Shown piece after piece: positions 1 through 8,322 of a stretch of 64,000 nucleotides of DNA. This DNA comes from an uncultured Prevotellaceae bacterium. GTDB taxonomy: Bacteria > Bacteroidota > Bacteroidia > Bacteroidales > Bacteroidaceae. The notes under the pieces were generated by a model. It was not told the DNA's origin and did not search any database. It saw nothing but the letters and a program-made list of their open reading frames with translations. The position numbers were made by a program, and so were the translations under genes. The stretch is taken from assembly GCA_902799765.1 (NCBI GenBank), contig CADCBZ010000001.1, positions 52,961 to 116,960 on the forward strand, given 5' to 3'. Positions within the stretch are counted from its first letter, which is position 1. The number at the start of each line of letters is the position of its first letter.

Positions 1-730
1 GTCTATAATCGCCGAAGTAACCAATTTTATTTAAATCTCCTTTAGACTTTTCTTCTTGTATTTTCTTAAAATCTGTAGTAGGTATCCAATCAATCTTAAA
101 TGCTAAGTCGGGGTATTTTTTCTTCATATAACTCACAGCACATGGATTAGTATAAACCGAAATATCGGCTCCTGTTATCAAACGTCGTTCTTCATTTTCT
201 TCTCTCTTCTTGAATAATTTTGTCGATGCGACATCATTTGTCATTGGATCACCCCAATAGAGTATCCATTTTGCCCTATATTTTTTCAATTTTATTATCT
301 TCTTGGCAAAAGAATGGGAAGATCTAGGTTCAGCTGAAGAAACAATATAATCATATGTTTCATCTAAATCATTCAAATCATTTTTTCTTAAATTTAAAAG
401 TGGAATTTCATATACATCGTACACTGAAAATTTCATATACATTTGTATAGCCCAAGACCTAATAGATTCCTTAAAAGAATCCTCATTCATTTTTTTTTCA
501 CCCAATGACTGGTTTATACATATTATCTCCTTTTGAGGATAAGCAAATAGTTTATCCACTTTAACCAGATTTTCATAGATATTCTTATCAGAAGAATGAT
601 CAGACGGAACAAATATGCAATGAACTACATGCCCATTATCGTGGAGACAATTCATCAAAGCAACGGTGCGGATGTTTCCGGATGTATTCCGCCGCAAATC
701 ATAGGACGAAACAAAAAGAAATTTACTCAT
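1..730 (-). CDS. Glycosyltransferase, N-terminal part (runs off the window)
   Basis: The reading frame opens with ATG at 728-730 and stays open to base 1, so the C-terminus lies outside the window. The protein starts MSKFLFVSSYDLRRNTSGN and later reads ADISVYTNPCAVSYMKKKYP. This layout (a GT-B Rossmann start, a loop rich in Gly/Asn/Ser, then a 'sensed position' segment before the second domain) fits family 4-type glycosyltransferases. The nucleotide-sugar-binding domain is not visible, so donor and acceptor cannot be inferred. It is the last visible gene of the capsule operon and follows the Wzy-like gene by 3 bp. The class is an inference from fold-like pattern and context; a related GT-B sugar-processing enzyme is possible. 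Confidence 0.65.
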   Translation of the reverse strand, partial: MSKFLFVSSYDLRRNTSGNIRTVALMNCLHDNGHVVHCIFVPSDHSSDKNIYENLVKVDKLFAYPQKEIICINQSLGEKKMNEDSFKESIRSWAIQMYMKFSVYDVYEIPLLNLRKNDLNDLDETYDYIVSSAEPRSSHSFAKKIIKLKKYRAKWILYWGDPMTNDVASTKLFKKREENEERRLITGADISVYTNPCAVSYMKKKYPDLAFKIDWIPTTDFKKIQEEKSKGDLNKIGYFGDYR

Positions 731-733
731 TAT

Positions 734-2035
734 TTATATATTATATCTTTTAATACTTTTCAAACTCAAAACGGCAAAAATATAGCTAAATAACATAATA
801 TTACTATCCAAACCACCGCTTGTCATTGATCTTAAAAAATAGACAACAAATAAATAAACACATGCCTTCTCATATTTTAAAAGATACTTCAGTGGTTTCA
901 CAACCACCAAAACTAACAAAGACATTCCTACGATTCCCAGTTCACATAATATTTCCACAAACATATTATGTGGATATAATCCATAACGGCCATAAAATTC
1001 AAAGTGACCAAACCCAACGCCAAAAAATGGATTATTAATAAAATCATTTATGCTTTTTAACATAATAAAACCACGATTAGACGCGTCTAAATATCCCTCT
1101 TCTTTTACTGAGTTTAAAGCGCCCCCTTCAGACACCAAGAAGTTTATCATGAAAAAAACAATTGCTACTCCAACTAATAGATAAATAAGATACCTAAATC
1201 TTGACGCCCCTTCTTTTCGTTGAGAGAAAACCCACAATAAAAACAATACCAGCGAAATAATAATCGATTGGCGTGCGCCAGAATATAATGAAACAATAGT
1301 ACACAAAAAAATACAAAGAATCATAAAAAGATTGCTATATCCTTTCTTTAATGATTCAAGAAATATACAGCCCAAACCCATCGTCGCAAAACAACCGACA
1401 TGTTGGTAGTCAACTAGCAATTTATCCTCTTCATATGCTATTAAATTTTGCGCCCTTAAATAACCGAAATCCAAAAAGTTAGTTGGCCCCATACCACCAT
1501 TTAACAAAGTAGAAAGTAGTAGCATTAAGAAAGAATAGAGAATTAAATACAACCCAATTCTTATATAATTGCACTTATGAGGATTGCAAAAAAGAAAACC
1601 ATATGCAAAAAAAACAAGCAACCCATTCAATGTCGTTTCTTTAAGCTTTGTTGGTGCATAGTCTCCTCCAGTATTTAAACAAGACGAAACGACAAATATG
1701 AACGACACTAAAAGTAATAGAGAAAACTCATTTTTAAAATTATAAAAAACAATAGTTTTCTTTCTGAGCCAATGATAGAGGCAGAAGAGGAAAAGTATCA
1801 CTTCTAATAAGGTAGCGACACCTGTTATACCTTGCACATATAACGCAGAACCCAACAAAATAGGCATTGCATAAGAGGTAAGATAATATGCACCTATTAA
1901 TCTTGTTCTATAAAGAGATAAGAAAACCAGGAAATATATCAAAGGTAATATAGGTATAAGACGAAGAAAAATATTAGCAAAAACTATGATTATTGCTAAA
2001 AATTCTATCGCATTATTCTTAAAAGAACTCTTCAT
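734..2035 (-). CDS. O-antigen/capsule polymerase-like membrane protein (Wzy/O-antigen ligase family)
   Basis: A 433-residue integral membrane protein with about ten to twelve hydrophobic segments. A larger extracytoplasmic loop contains the stretch YPHNMFVEILCELGIVG, a hallmark of the O-antigen ligase/Wzy_C superfamily, preceded by FGVGFGHFEFYGRYG. The family joins undecaprenyl-linked repeat units in the periplasm (polymerase) or attaches polymer to an acceptor (ligase). In a locus with flippases, a Wzz protein and an SLBB exporter, polymerase is the more likely role. It lies 8 bp after the glycosyltransferase at 2044-3114 in the same direction. It is the only polymerase candidate in the window. 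Sequence alone does not separate polymerase from ligase. Confidence 0.8.
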   Translation of the reverse strand: MKSSFKNNAIEFLAIIIVFANIFLRLIPILPLIYFLVFLSLYRTRLIGAYYLTSYAMPILLGSALYVQGITGVATLLEVILFLFCLYHWLRKKTIVFYNFKNEFSLLLLVSFIFVVSSCLNTGGDYAPTKLKETTLNGLLVFFAYGFLFCNPHKCNYIRIGLYLILYSFLMLLLSTLLNGGMGPTNFLDFGYLRAQNLIAYEEDKLLVDYQHVGCFATMGLGCIFLESLKKGYSNLFMILCIFLCTIVSLYSGARQSIIISLVLFLLWVFSQRKEGASRFRYLIYLLVGVAIVFFMINFLVSEGGALNSVKEEGYLDASNRGFIMLKSINDFINNPFFGVGFGHFEFYGRYGLYPHNMFVEILCELGIVGMSLLVLVVVKPLKYLLKYEKACVYLFVVYFLRSMTSGGLDSNIMLFSYIFAVLSLKSIKRYNI

Positions 2036-2043
2036 AGAATGTA

Positions 2044-3114
2044 CTATCGAAAATAACGATTAATTCTACTTTCAAGACTCCATAAAAGTTTAATTATAGG
2101 CACGAGAACTCGATGCTTCGTTGCCTGTTTAAAACACAATAATTGTAAAGCATTCATTGGGAAAAAGGGATATAATGCATCAGCATCGACAAAGTCTGAG
2201 TTCATACAAATATTCGCTAATTGCATATTGTATTCTCTCTTAATCTTAGCAGGTAGCTCATACCCATACTTGTTGCAATAATATATTCTCATTTCATACA
2301 TTGATAGTCTAAATCTCAATAATGTTTTTGGATTACGACATGCGCTACCTTCAGCTATTCTATAGACCCCTGTTATTTCTGGTATATAATAAACCGGACC
2401 TTTTTGTGACAAATCTAGCCATCGGGTAGTATCACCCATCATAAACTTTACATCATTCTTAACAATAGTATCCGCAAAAGCTTTACGAAAAACAACCGTT
2501 AGAGTTTGTATTCTACATTTGCCCAAAAGAATATAATAAAAAAGCTCTTTCTTGTTCTGAGGTAATAAAGTGTTGTTATAAGATGCTATTGCGCTTTTAC
2601 CAAACTCGCCTTTAGCTTGGTGAAAATCTTTAACATCAGTAAAGCACATTGAATAATCATGATTTAACTCTAAAAAATCCACCTGCTTCAGTAATTTTCC
2701 ACAATCTGTCCAGTAATCATCTCCTTCGCACAAAGCAATGTATTTTGTTTTATCAAGCCATTTTGCTAGATATGGAACTTTGGATTTCTTTATACTATAG
2801 TGATTATATTTCAATAATAAAACTGCAAAAAAACAATTCAAATTTGACTTATGGCGAGCAAATGTTAAAACATAGTCATCAGTTTCCTTTCGTCGTTCAA
2901 CTTTTCTATCTTCTAAGTCGAAGTGCTCATTCAAATAGCTTTTAATAACCTCCTGCTCACCATCTGTACTGGCATCATCAACAATGCAGCAGACATAAGG
3001 AAAGGTTGTTTTCTGCATTGTAAATCCATTCATAGCATCCACAATATAGGGAGCATGATTGAATGTAAAACAACGCACACACACTTTCCATTCGTCATTA
3101 TCTTGTTCGTTCAT
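2044..3114 (-). CDS. Family 2 glycosyltransferase
   Basis: The 356-residue protein begins with the GT-A nucleotide-binding signature: VCVRCFTFNHAPYIVDAMNG, then CCIVDDASTDGE. The DD acidic pair and the later ALCEGDDYWTD segment (DXD-like metal/nucleotide site) are intact, so it should be active. Family 2 enzymes use UDP- or dTDP-sugars to extend lipid-linked repeat units on the cytoplasmic face. The C-terminal third has aromatic and basic residues but no clear membrane helix. Its start ATG overlaps the stop of the upstream flippase by 4 bp (ATGA type), indicating translational coupling. The sugar transferred cannot be deduced. Confidence 0.9.
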   Translation of the reverse strand: MNEQDNDEWKVCVRCFTFNHAPYIVDAMNGFTMQKTTFPYVCCIVDDASTDGEQEVIKSYLNEHFDLEDRKVERRKETDDYVLTFARHKSNLNCFFAVLLLKYNHYSIKKSKVPYLAKWLDKTKYIALCEGDDYWTDCGKLLKQVDFLELNHDYSMCFTDVKDFHQAKGEFGKSAIASYNNTLLPQNKKELFYYILLGKCRIQTLTVVFRKAFADTIVKNDVKFMMGDTTRWLDLSQKGPVYYIPEITGVYRIAEGSACRNPKTLLRFRLSMYEMRIYYCNKYGYELPAKIKREYNMQLANICMNSDFVDADALYPFFPMNALQLLCFKQATKHRVLVPIIKLLWSLESRINRYFR

Positions 3115-4565
3115 CTTTTTATTATTTTGAAATAAGGTTCAACCATTCCCTTTAATTCCACATATTCTTCCATCTTTGTCTTTTGGCATACACATAATAA
3201 TATTGTACATCCAAGAATTATTTGCATGGGTAGAATTATCCAATATGATATAGGTAAATATTTTAGAAAGAACACACTTATAGAAACAAATATTGCTAGT
3301 CCATACGAAGGGGCAATGTCACGTATCTGCATCCAGGAACTATAGCCTAACAATTTACCTGGAAAATATGAATTAAGAAAGTAACATATTATGCTTGTCA
3401 CAACACTTACATACAACATCGGCATAACGCCATACATAAAACAGACTGACAGTGGAAGAATTCCAATTATTTTCTTAACTATCTCTAATTCTAAATAGAG
3501 GTCACTACGCCCCTGAACTTGAAGCATATTAAGGTTAATCGCTTGGAGTGGATAGAAAGAACCTGTTATACAAATAAGGGGTAAATAGGTTGCAGCCTCA
3601 TGCCACTTTGGACCAATCTGGCAATACAACAATGGCTCCGATATCGCACCAAGAAAGAGCATACTAATAGCAGTTATGAACATCATTACCTTAATGATCT
3701 TGCGATATGCTAATATCATTCGTTCCTTATCATCTTGAATGGTACTTAGTACAGGATATGTAACTCGCTGAATAACCGAAGTAAGATTACTTGAAAATAA
3801 TGACGAGAATTGTTTTGCACGTGTATACTGACCTAGTGTAGCAGGACTATAGAACCTTCCTACCACTACCTGATATAATTCTTTCCATACCGTACCAATC
3901 AAACCGCTCACCATTATTTTCCAGCCAAACCCAAAGAGTTCGTGGAAGCTCTCTGACGAAAAACGCAATTGAGGTACCCATTTATTTGCCACCCACAATA
4001 GGATGGTGCGTAATCCTTGGCTAGTCAGGCTTTGTACCACCAACGACCACACACCAAAGCCCATAAATGCCATAACAATACCTACAATTCCACTGGCAAT
4101 TGATGCAACAAGAGTTATCTTGGTCTGGGTCTTGAAATCAATGCGCTTTGTCAGTCTCGTTTGTTGCACCAAACCCAGGGCTCCGATTAACATTTCCAAT
4201 GAGGCAACTTGAGTCAAAGTAACCAGTTCTTCCCGATGGAAGAATTCGGCTATGAAAGGAGAACAGAGATAGATGACAACATATAGCAATACGCTTATGC
4301 CAAGATTAACAATAAAAGCAGTGTTGTAGTCATCATCTGTCGCATCCTTTTTGCGAATCAGTGCAGTGGTAAAACCGCCATTGATAAGTGCCGTGCAGAC
4401 AGCCGTAAATATGGAGATGATACCAATAAGCCCATAGTCATCTGGTGATAGCAAGCGTGCCAATACAATGCTTACCAAGAATGTCACTCCAAACTGCGCG
4501 ACATTGTCAATACCACTCCAAGCTACACCTTTTACCGTCTTATCTTTTAGACTTTGCTCCGTCAT
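3111..4565 (-). CDS. Polysaccharide flippase, Wzx/PST family (second of two)
   Basis: A 484-residue polytopic membrane protein beginning with TVKGVAWSGIDNVAQFGVTF and LARLLSPDDYGLIGIISIFT. This N-terminal pattern is characteristic of the PST/Wzx branch of the MOP exporters that flip undecaprenyl-linked oligosaccharides. The length and about twelve to fourteen hydrophobic segments match the family. It shares blocks with the flippase at 8315-9796 (the LLSPDDYG/LLEPEDYG start, QVVVGRFYSPATLGQYTRAK against GLLIGRIYNPTMMGYYSKAH), so the two are paralogues. It lies 19 bp after the hydro-lyase alpha gene. Two flippases and one polymerase may mean two exported units or a remnant of recombination. Confidence 0.9.
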   Translation of the reverse strand: MTEQSLKDKTVKGVAWSGIDNVAQFGVTFLVSIVLARLLSPDDYGLIGIISIFTAVCTALINGGFTTALIRKKDATDDDYNTAFIVNLGISVLLYVVIYLCSPFIAEFFHREELVTLTQVASLEMLIGALGLVQQTRLTKRIDFKTQTKITLVASIASGIVGIVMAFMGFGVWSLVVQSLTSQGLRTILLWVANKWVPQLRFSSESFHELFGFGWKIMVSGLIGTVWKELYQVVVGRFYSPATLGQYTRAKQFSSLFSSNLTSVIQRVTYPVLSTIQDDKERMILAYRKIIKVMMFITAISMLFLGAISEPLLYCQIGPKWHEAATYLPLICITGSFYPLQAINLNMLQVQGRSDLYLELEIVKKIIGILPLSVCFMYGVMPMLYVSVVTSIICYFLNSYFPGKLLGYSSWMQIRDIAPSYGLAIFVSISVFFLKYLPISYWIILPMQIILGCTILLCVCQKTKMEEYVELKGMVEPYFKIIKR

Positions 4566-4584
4566 TACTTTTCAATTCGATAAA

Positions 4585-5436
4585 CTACAATTCAACACAT
4601 GCCCTTCTGGGTTCAAAACAACAGCAAGGGCGTAACGCCACTATGCGTACACCACTGGCTCTTTGTGGGCCAATTTTAGCGAATGTAGCCAAGACGCTAT
4701 GTTTACCACCCAATCCGAGGGGGCCTACATTTGCTTCATTTACCTTAGCAGTGATACACATCTCAAAGTCACTCTGCACACCAAAGTCACCTTTGGCCAT
4801 AGCTTCCATCATCAGACTGGTGGCTTCAAACTGGCTGCGGCCAATACCGATTGCAAGCGTACAAGGGGAGCATCCCAACTGACTGACAGCAGGCTTTGCA
4901 CGATTTACGATTTCTTCTATCACTACGTCAACGCTATGCTTGTGAAATATTCGCTGGGTGATACCGCGAATAGCGGGTCCACCGCCAAGCATCAAAACGG
5001 TCAGACGAATCACATCTTCATTCACTAGCTTTATTAAAATTGGTGAAGCATCCAATGCACCACTATCTTCATTTAATCCGCCACTCTGGTCAATACGGGC
5101 ATAATCATCACCCTTAATGGCCATTGGGCGTCCTGGCAAATGTCTGAGACCTTGTCGAACCCCTTCCTTGATTTCTTCTAATAATTCGCCAGTCACTGCT
5201 CGGTTCTTTCCTACTTCTAGGAACAAATGAGGAATACCCGTATCATCACACAGCGGGCTACGATTTTTTTCTGCCACCAGTGCATTATCCAACACCTGCT
5301 TCATCACCCAGCATGAACTCTCTATCTTCTCGTCAGCAATGGCCTTGCAATATGCCTCTATTTGATCCTCGCGGAAAGATGAGCCTGCAGTAACTAAGCA
5401 TTCTGCTACCTTATCTTTAATATTATCAGATATCAT
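4585..5436 (-). CDS. Class I fumarase/tartrate dehydratase-type hydro-lyase, alpha subunit
   Basis: About 283 residues of the iron-sulfur fumarate hydratase N-terminal family. The cluster-binding context is visible: SPLCDDTGIPHLF, QLGCSPCTLAIGIG, and RPCCCFEPRRA at the C-terminus, giving three conserved cysteine sites for a [4Fe-4S] cluster. The family adds water to fumarate, mesaconate or oxaloacetate-related diacids, or removes it. I place the start at the ATG at 5434-5436, reading MISDNIKDKVAECL; the frame extends to a TTG at 5469, but that would overlap the upstream gene. The beta subunit is at 6512-7036, separated by an acyltransferase gene, which is unusual because the subunits are normally adjacent or fused. 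The substrate is unknown; a capsule-locus role in making a hydroxy-diacid is inference. Confidence 0.88.
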   Translation of the reverse strand: MISDNIKDKVAECLVTAGSSFREDQIEAYCKAIADEKIESSCWVMKQVLDNALVAEKNRSPLCDDTGIPHLFLEVGKNRAVTGELLEEIKEGVRQGLRHLPGRPMAIKGDDYARIDQSGGLNEDSGALDASPILIKLVNEDVIRLTVLMLGGGPAIRGITQRIFHKHSVDVVIEEIVNRAKPAVSQLGCSPCTLAIGIGRSQFEATSLMMEAMAKGDFGVQSDFEMCITAKVNEANVGPLGLGGKHSVLATFAKIGPQRASGVRIVALRPCCCFEPRRACVEL

Positions 5437-5440
5437 TTTC

Positions 5441-6448
5441 TTAATTATTGTTTTTTGAATATCTATCAATAACCTTGAATAATCTCTTTTCTAACAGGTT
5501 AATTCTTAACATATCTATCATGGAACAAACCACAAAAATAGCCACAACACATCCTATTGCATATGCCCAATAATACTCATCATTATAATGACTGCCACAG
5601 TCAATGAAATCATACCAAAGCCAATGCCGCATTACATCACCACGAGTGTGAATTAGGAAAACACCAAAGGTTGTAGCAGCTATCATATTTATCCATTTGT
5701 TGTATCTGACTTTTATGTTTTTAAACATCATAAAACTAGAAATAGACAACAAAAGAGCAAACAGATGATTGGAGTCTGACACGAAATAATATGATGGGCT
5801 TTTACCTATCAACGTGACTGCAAAAATGCTTACAATAGACAAAAGAAACATAAATAGTGTAGTCCAGCCCCAAAAGCGTGCATTATCTTGATAAGGAAGT
5901 CCATAAAGACGAATGTAGGAAGCTATAAAGAAAAGTGTAACAAACCAACTAAGGTAGTTGTATGTTACCATTCCTGCCATTCCAAGAATCGTATAAACCC
6001 ATAGAAGAAGTAGGACTAAACATAAATGCTTCTTTCTTGTCATATTTCCTACAAGTATATTCAAGAAAGGTATAAAGAGATAGAAGGCCATAAAAGCATT
6101 TGTAAAGCTATCGCCTATTTTCGTAAATGGGAGAATACTTATCAGGACTTTGAATCTAAATGAAGAAAGTCCAAAATAAATAAAAATTCCTAATATCAAG
6201 AAATAATAGAATTTTATCTCTAGGTACAATTTCAGAAACTTCTGCCATGTGATTTTTGAAGTACACATGAAATAGCCCGTTATCAAAACGAAACAATTAA
6301 TACCTGTTTTCCCCCATGCGCCAAAGATAAAAAAAAATGCAGAATGCCAATTCAAACCATCAGAGTTCATTAATACTGAGACTTCTGAATTAACCACATA
6401 ATGATGTGCTACTATCAAAAGCATGACAACGATACGGAACAGTTCCAA
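5441..6448 (-). CDS. Acyltransferase family 3 membrane protein with a homopolymer tract at its start
   Basis: A 335-residue integral membrane protein with about ten hydrophobic helices. The N-terminal ELFRIVVMLLIVAHHYVVNS is typical of acyltransferase family 3 (sugar O-acetyl or O-acyl transferases using acyl-CoA); the Arg and His of the RI...AHH region are present. In the sequence as given the frame has no ATG: the first usable codon is TTG at 6446-6448, while the conserved segment begins a few codons upstream (RKRDSNLELFRI). Immediately upstream lies a run of ten C on the coding strand (6485-6494). With eleven C, an ATG at 6523-6525 would be in frame. The gene is therefore probably phase-variable and shown out of phase, or weakly expressed from TTG. 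It sits between the two hydro-lyase subunit genes. Confidence 0.85.
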   Translation of the reverse strand: MELFRIVVMLLIVAHHYVVNSEVSVLMNSDGLNWHSAFFFIFGAWGKTGINCFVLITGYFMCTSKITWQKFLKLYLEIKFYYFLILGIFIYFGLSSFRFKVLISILPFTKIGDSFTNAFMAFYLFIPFLNILVGNMTRKKHLCLVLLLLWVYTILGMAGMVTYNYLSWFVTLFFIASYIRLYGLPYQDNARFWGWTTLFMFLLSIVSIFAVTLIGKSPSYYFVSDSNHLFALLLSISSFMMFKNIKVRYNKWINMIAATTFGVFLIHTRGDVMRHWLWYDFIDCGSHYNDEYYWAYAIGCVVAIFVVCSMIDMLRINLLEKRLFKVIDRYSKNNN

Positions 6449-6484
6449 ATTGCTGTCTCTTTTTCTAACACAATTTGGCGTACT

Positions 6485-6494
6485 GGGGGGGGGG
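6485..6494. repeat. Ten-base poly-G (poly-C on the coding strand) tract at the acyltransferase start
   Basis: Ten consecutive G on the plus strand, 37 bp upstream of the TTG start of the acyltransferase and inside the predicted N-terminal codons. Frame arithmetic on the minus strand: from the ATG at 6525, 10 C leads to a stop after about 34 codons, 9 C to a stop after about 18, and 8 or 11 C enters the acyltransferase frame. Tracts of this length are classical slipped-strand mutation sites. A sequencing miscount would mimic this. Confidence 0.8.
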
Positions 6495-6511
6495 TAACTT
6501 TTATTTGATGC

Positions 6512-7036
6512 CTATTCGATTCCATATATACTCTTTCCCTTTGCAACAGCAATGATTGCCTGATAATTCTTTACCTTGATTCTATATAGTGCTTCCATGC
6601 CCAATTCTGGCCATGCAACACATTCACGTTCCAACGTTTGACTTTCTAGAAGTGCCGTCACGGGTGGGATGATAGCAAATACTGCTTTATTCTCTGCGAG
6701 CATCTCCACAGTCTCAGACTTGATGGCGCCCTTACCCAGATGCATTTTGATACCACCTTTAGATGAAAGCGTCTCGAAGCTACCCTCAATTTCCAGCTTA
6801 TTACTTGAAGTTGGTCCTACACCAGCTGGACTAACTGCGGTGTGGAATATCACACCACCTTGTAAATCAATGCCACGCTGCATCCAAGTTCCTGCCTCTA
6901 ACTCCTTGCATATACGAGGCAATACTGCATCACGACCACAGAATATATCTCCTGTAATACTCACCACATCACCCACTTTTAGTTGGCTAATTGCATCCTC
7001 GCAAAATGGGGTTGTCAATTCTATTATATTTTGCAT
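6512..7036 (-). CDS. Class I fumarase/tartrate dehydratase-type hydro-lyase, beta subunit
   Basis: 174 residues of the iron-sulfur hydro-lyase C-terminal (TtdB/fumarase beta) family. Family segments seen are LKVGDVVSITGDIFCGRDAV, AGVGPTSSNKLE, KGGIKMHLGKGAIK and CVAWPELGMEA. This domain completes the active site for the diacid substrate together with the cluster-bearing alpha subunit at 4585-5436. The length matches a free-standing beta subunit. The start overlaps the end of the MmgE/PrpD gene by 13 bp, so the two are likely co-translated. The last codons carry an overlapping ATG (6523-6525) that may be the start of the next, phase-variable gene. The specific diacid is not determined by these motifs. 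Confidence 0.88.
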   Translation of the reverse strand: MQNIIELTTPFCEDAISQLKVGDVVSITGDIFCGRDAVLPRICKELEAGTWMQRGIDLQGGVIFHTAVSPAGVGPTSSNKLEIEGSFETLSSKGGIKMHLGKGAIKSETVEMLAENKAVFAIIPPVTALLESQTLERECVAWPELGMEALYRIKVKNYQAIIAVAKGKSIYGIE

Positions 7037-8322
7037 AATCGCAATATTTTATTCAAATCAAAACTCTCTTTCTTGATCTCACTAACCAACTCGTCGCACT
7101 CAGTCGCTGACAATCCACCATACATTGCAAGCCCTCGGAATTTACTATCCAGTTCTTCTTGCGTCAATGGATTCTCCGGTTCTCCCTTTGGATAAAGGCA
7201 TGGTGCTTCATATTCTTCACCATTTTTCATATAAATAGTAACTCTGGCCCCCCTTACGGCTGGTGATTGAGCAGTAAGATTCTCGTCCTCTATAATGCTA
7301 ACTTTACGAGTCAGGTTATTTATCCAATAATCGTTCAGATTATCCTCATTATAATCCGCATACCCGCAACTCCCTTTCACAATTGCTAAAGCCACAGCAT
7401 ACGGTGTACTGAGTTTTGCTGAGCTAATTCCCATAATCTCTTTATGGTCATGGCTGCCAACAGCCAACTTGTAGGTATGTACCTCGATTTTTTCAATCTG
7501 TTCAGGTTTCAGATTAAGGTCGTTCCTCATATCAAGTGTGGCATCAATAGCCGGATGGCAATGACGACATGCTGCATGTACTTTTTGATAGATTCCTTCA
7601 ATACAATAGCTATCTTCTTTGAAGTCAGTCAGGAACTCTGGCTTGGGAGTATCTGTTAGTGCAGCCAAGAAACCACGCTTACCACCAAGTATATCATCAG
7701 GACCAAGCAAAGCCATCTTCCCAATCTGAGCTGCCACTACACCATCATACGCAGCTCGTGCAGTATTGTAGGGTTTTAACTCTGATGCTTGTTCTTGTAT
7801 TTCCAATACACCAGCAGCACTGCTTACTGCACAAGCGAGAGTGGATTTCAGTTGGTTATAATTATAATTGCAAGCAAAGGCAATACCCAAAGCAGAACCA
7901 ATGGTACCACAAGTACCAGACACATGATAACCGCGAACTTTATGCCCGGGTTGAATAGCTCTAGCACAGCGCACAGCAACCTCATAGCCCATCACAATCC
8001 CTCGAATGACATTATCAGAGGATAACGCCTCTTTTTCCGAAGCACTCAATACTGCTGATATTATCGATGCGCCAAGATGTATCATCCCATGACGATGACC
8101 ATCATCCAATTCCAGCACATGTGCGGCAAAGCCCTTTAGAAACACTTCACTTGGAGACGCAGCTATCAGTTCAGTGTGCTTCTCCTGAAGGTATCTCATT
8201 CCACCGATTTCACATCCAAGATAATCCAACAAACAATGTTTGGCTTTAAGCCGTACTCGAGAAGGCAGTCCCTTCGCTTTTTCACTAAGTCCTTCTATAA
8301 ACAATTCTTCTATGCTACTCAT
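7024..8322 (-). CDS. MmgE/PrpD family protein
   Basis: About 432 residues from the ATG at 8320-8322 (MSSIEELFIEGL); the longer frame begins with a TTG inside the preceding flippase gene. Family signatures include FAAHVLELDDGHRHGMIHLG and CRHCHPAIDATLDMRNDL. Known members act on di- and tricarboxylic acids: 2-methylcitrate dehydratase, cis-aconitate decarboxylase and iminodisuccinate epimerase. The gene overlaps the flippase end by 8 bp and the hydro-lyase beta start by 13 bp, so PrpD and hydro-lyase are probably made together. Finding this family in a polysaccharide locus instead of the methylcitrate cycle (no prpB or prpC nearby) suggests formation of an acid building block; this is inference. 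Confidence 0.88.
   Translation of the reverse strand: MSSIEELFIEGLSEKAKGLPSRVRLKAKHCLLDYLGCEIGGMRYLQEKHTELIAASPSEVFLKGFAAHVLELDDGHRHGMIHLGASIISAVLSASEKEALSSDNVIRGIVMGYEVAVRCARAIQPGHKVRGYHVSGTCGTIGSALGIAFACNYNYNQLKSTLACAVSSAAGVLEIQEQASELKPYNTARAAYDGVVAAQIGKMALLGPDDILGGKRGFLAALTDTPKPEFLTDFKEDSYCIEGIYQKVHAACRHCHPAIDATLDMRNDLNLKPEQIEKIEVHTYKLAVGSHDHKEIMGISSAKLSTPYAVALAIVKGSCGYADYNEDNLNDYWINNLTRKVSIIEDENLTAQSPAVRGARVTIYMKNGEEYEAPCLYPKGEPENPLTQEELDSKFRGLAMYGGLSATECDELVSEIKKESFDLNKILRLCKI

Noticed and set aside
5437-5469. TTG-initiated longer hydro-lyase alpha subunit
   Set aside because: It would overlap the acyltransferase end by 29 bp; an ATG with a family-like N-terminus follows at 5436.
7024-8322. 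Methylcitrate cycle operon
   Set aside because: Only the PrpD-like protein is present; methylcitrate synthase and lyase are absent and the neighbours are capsule genes.
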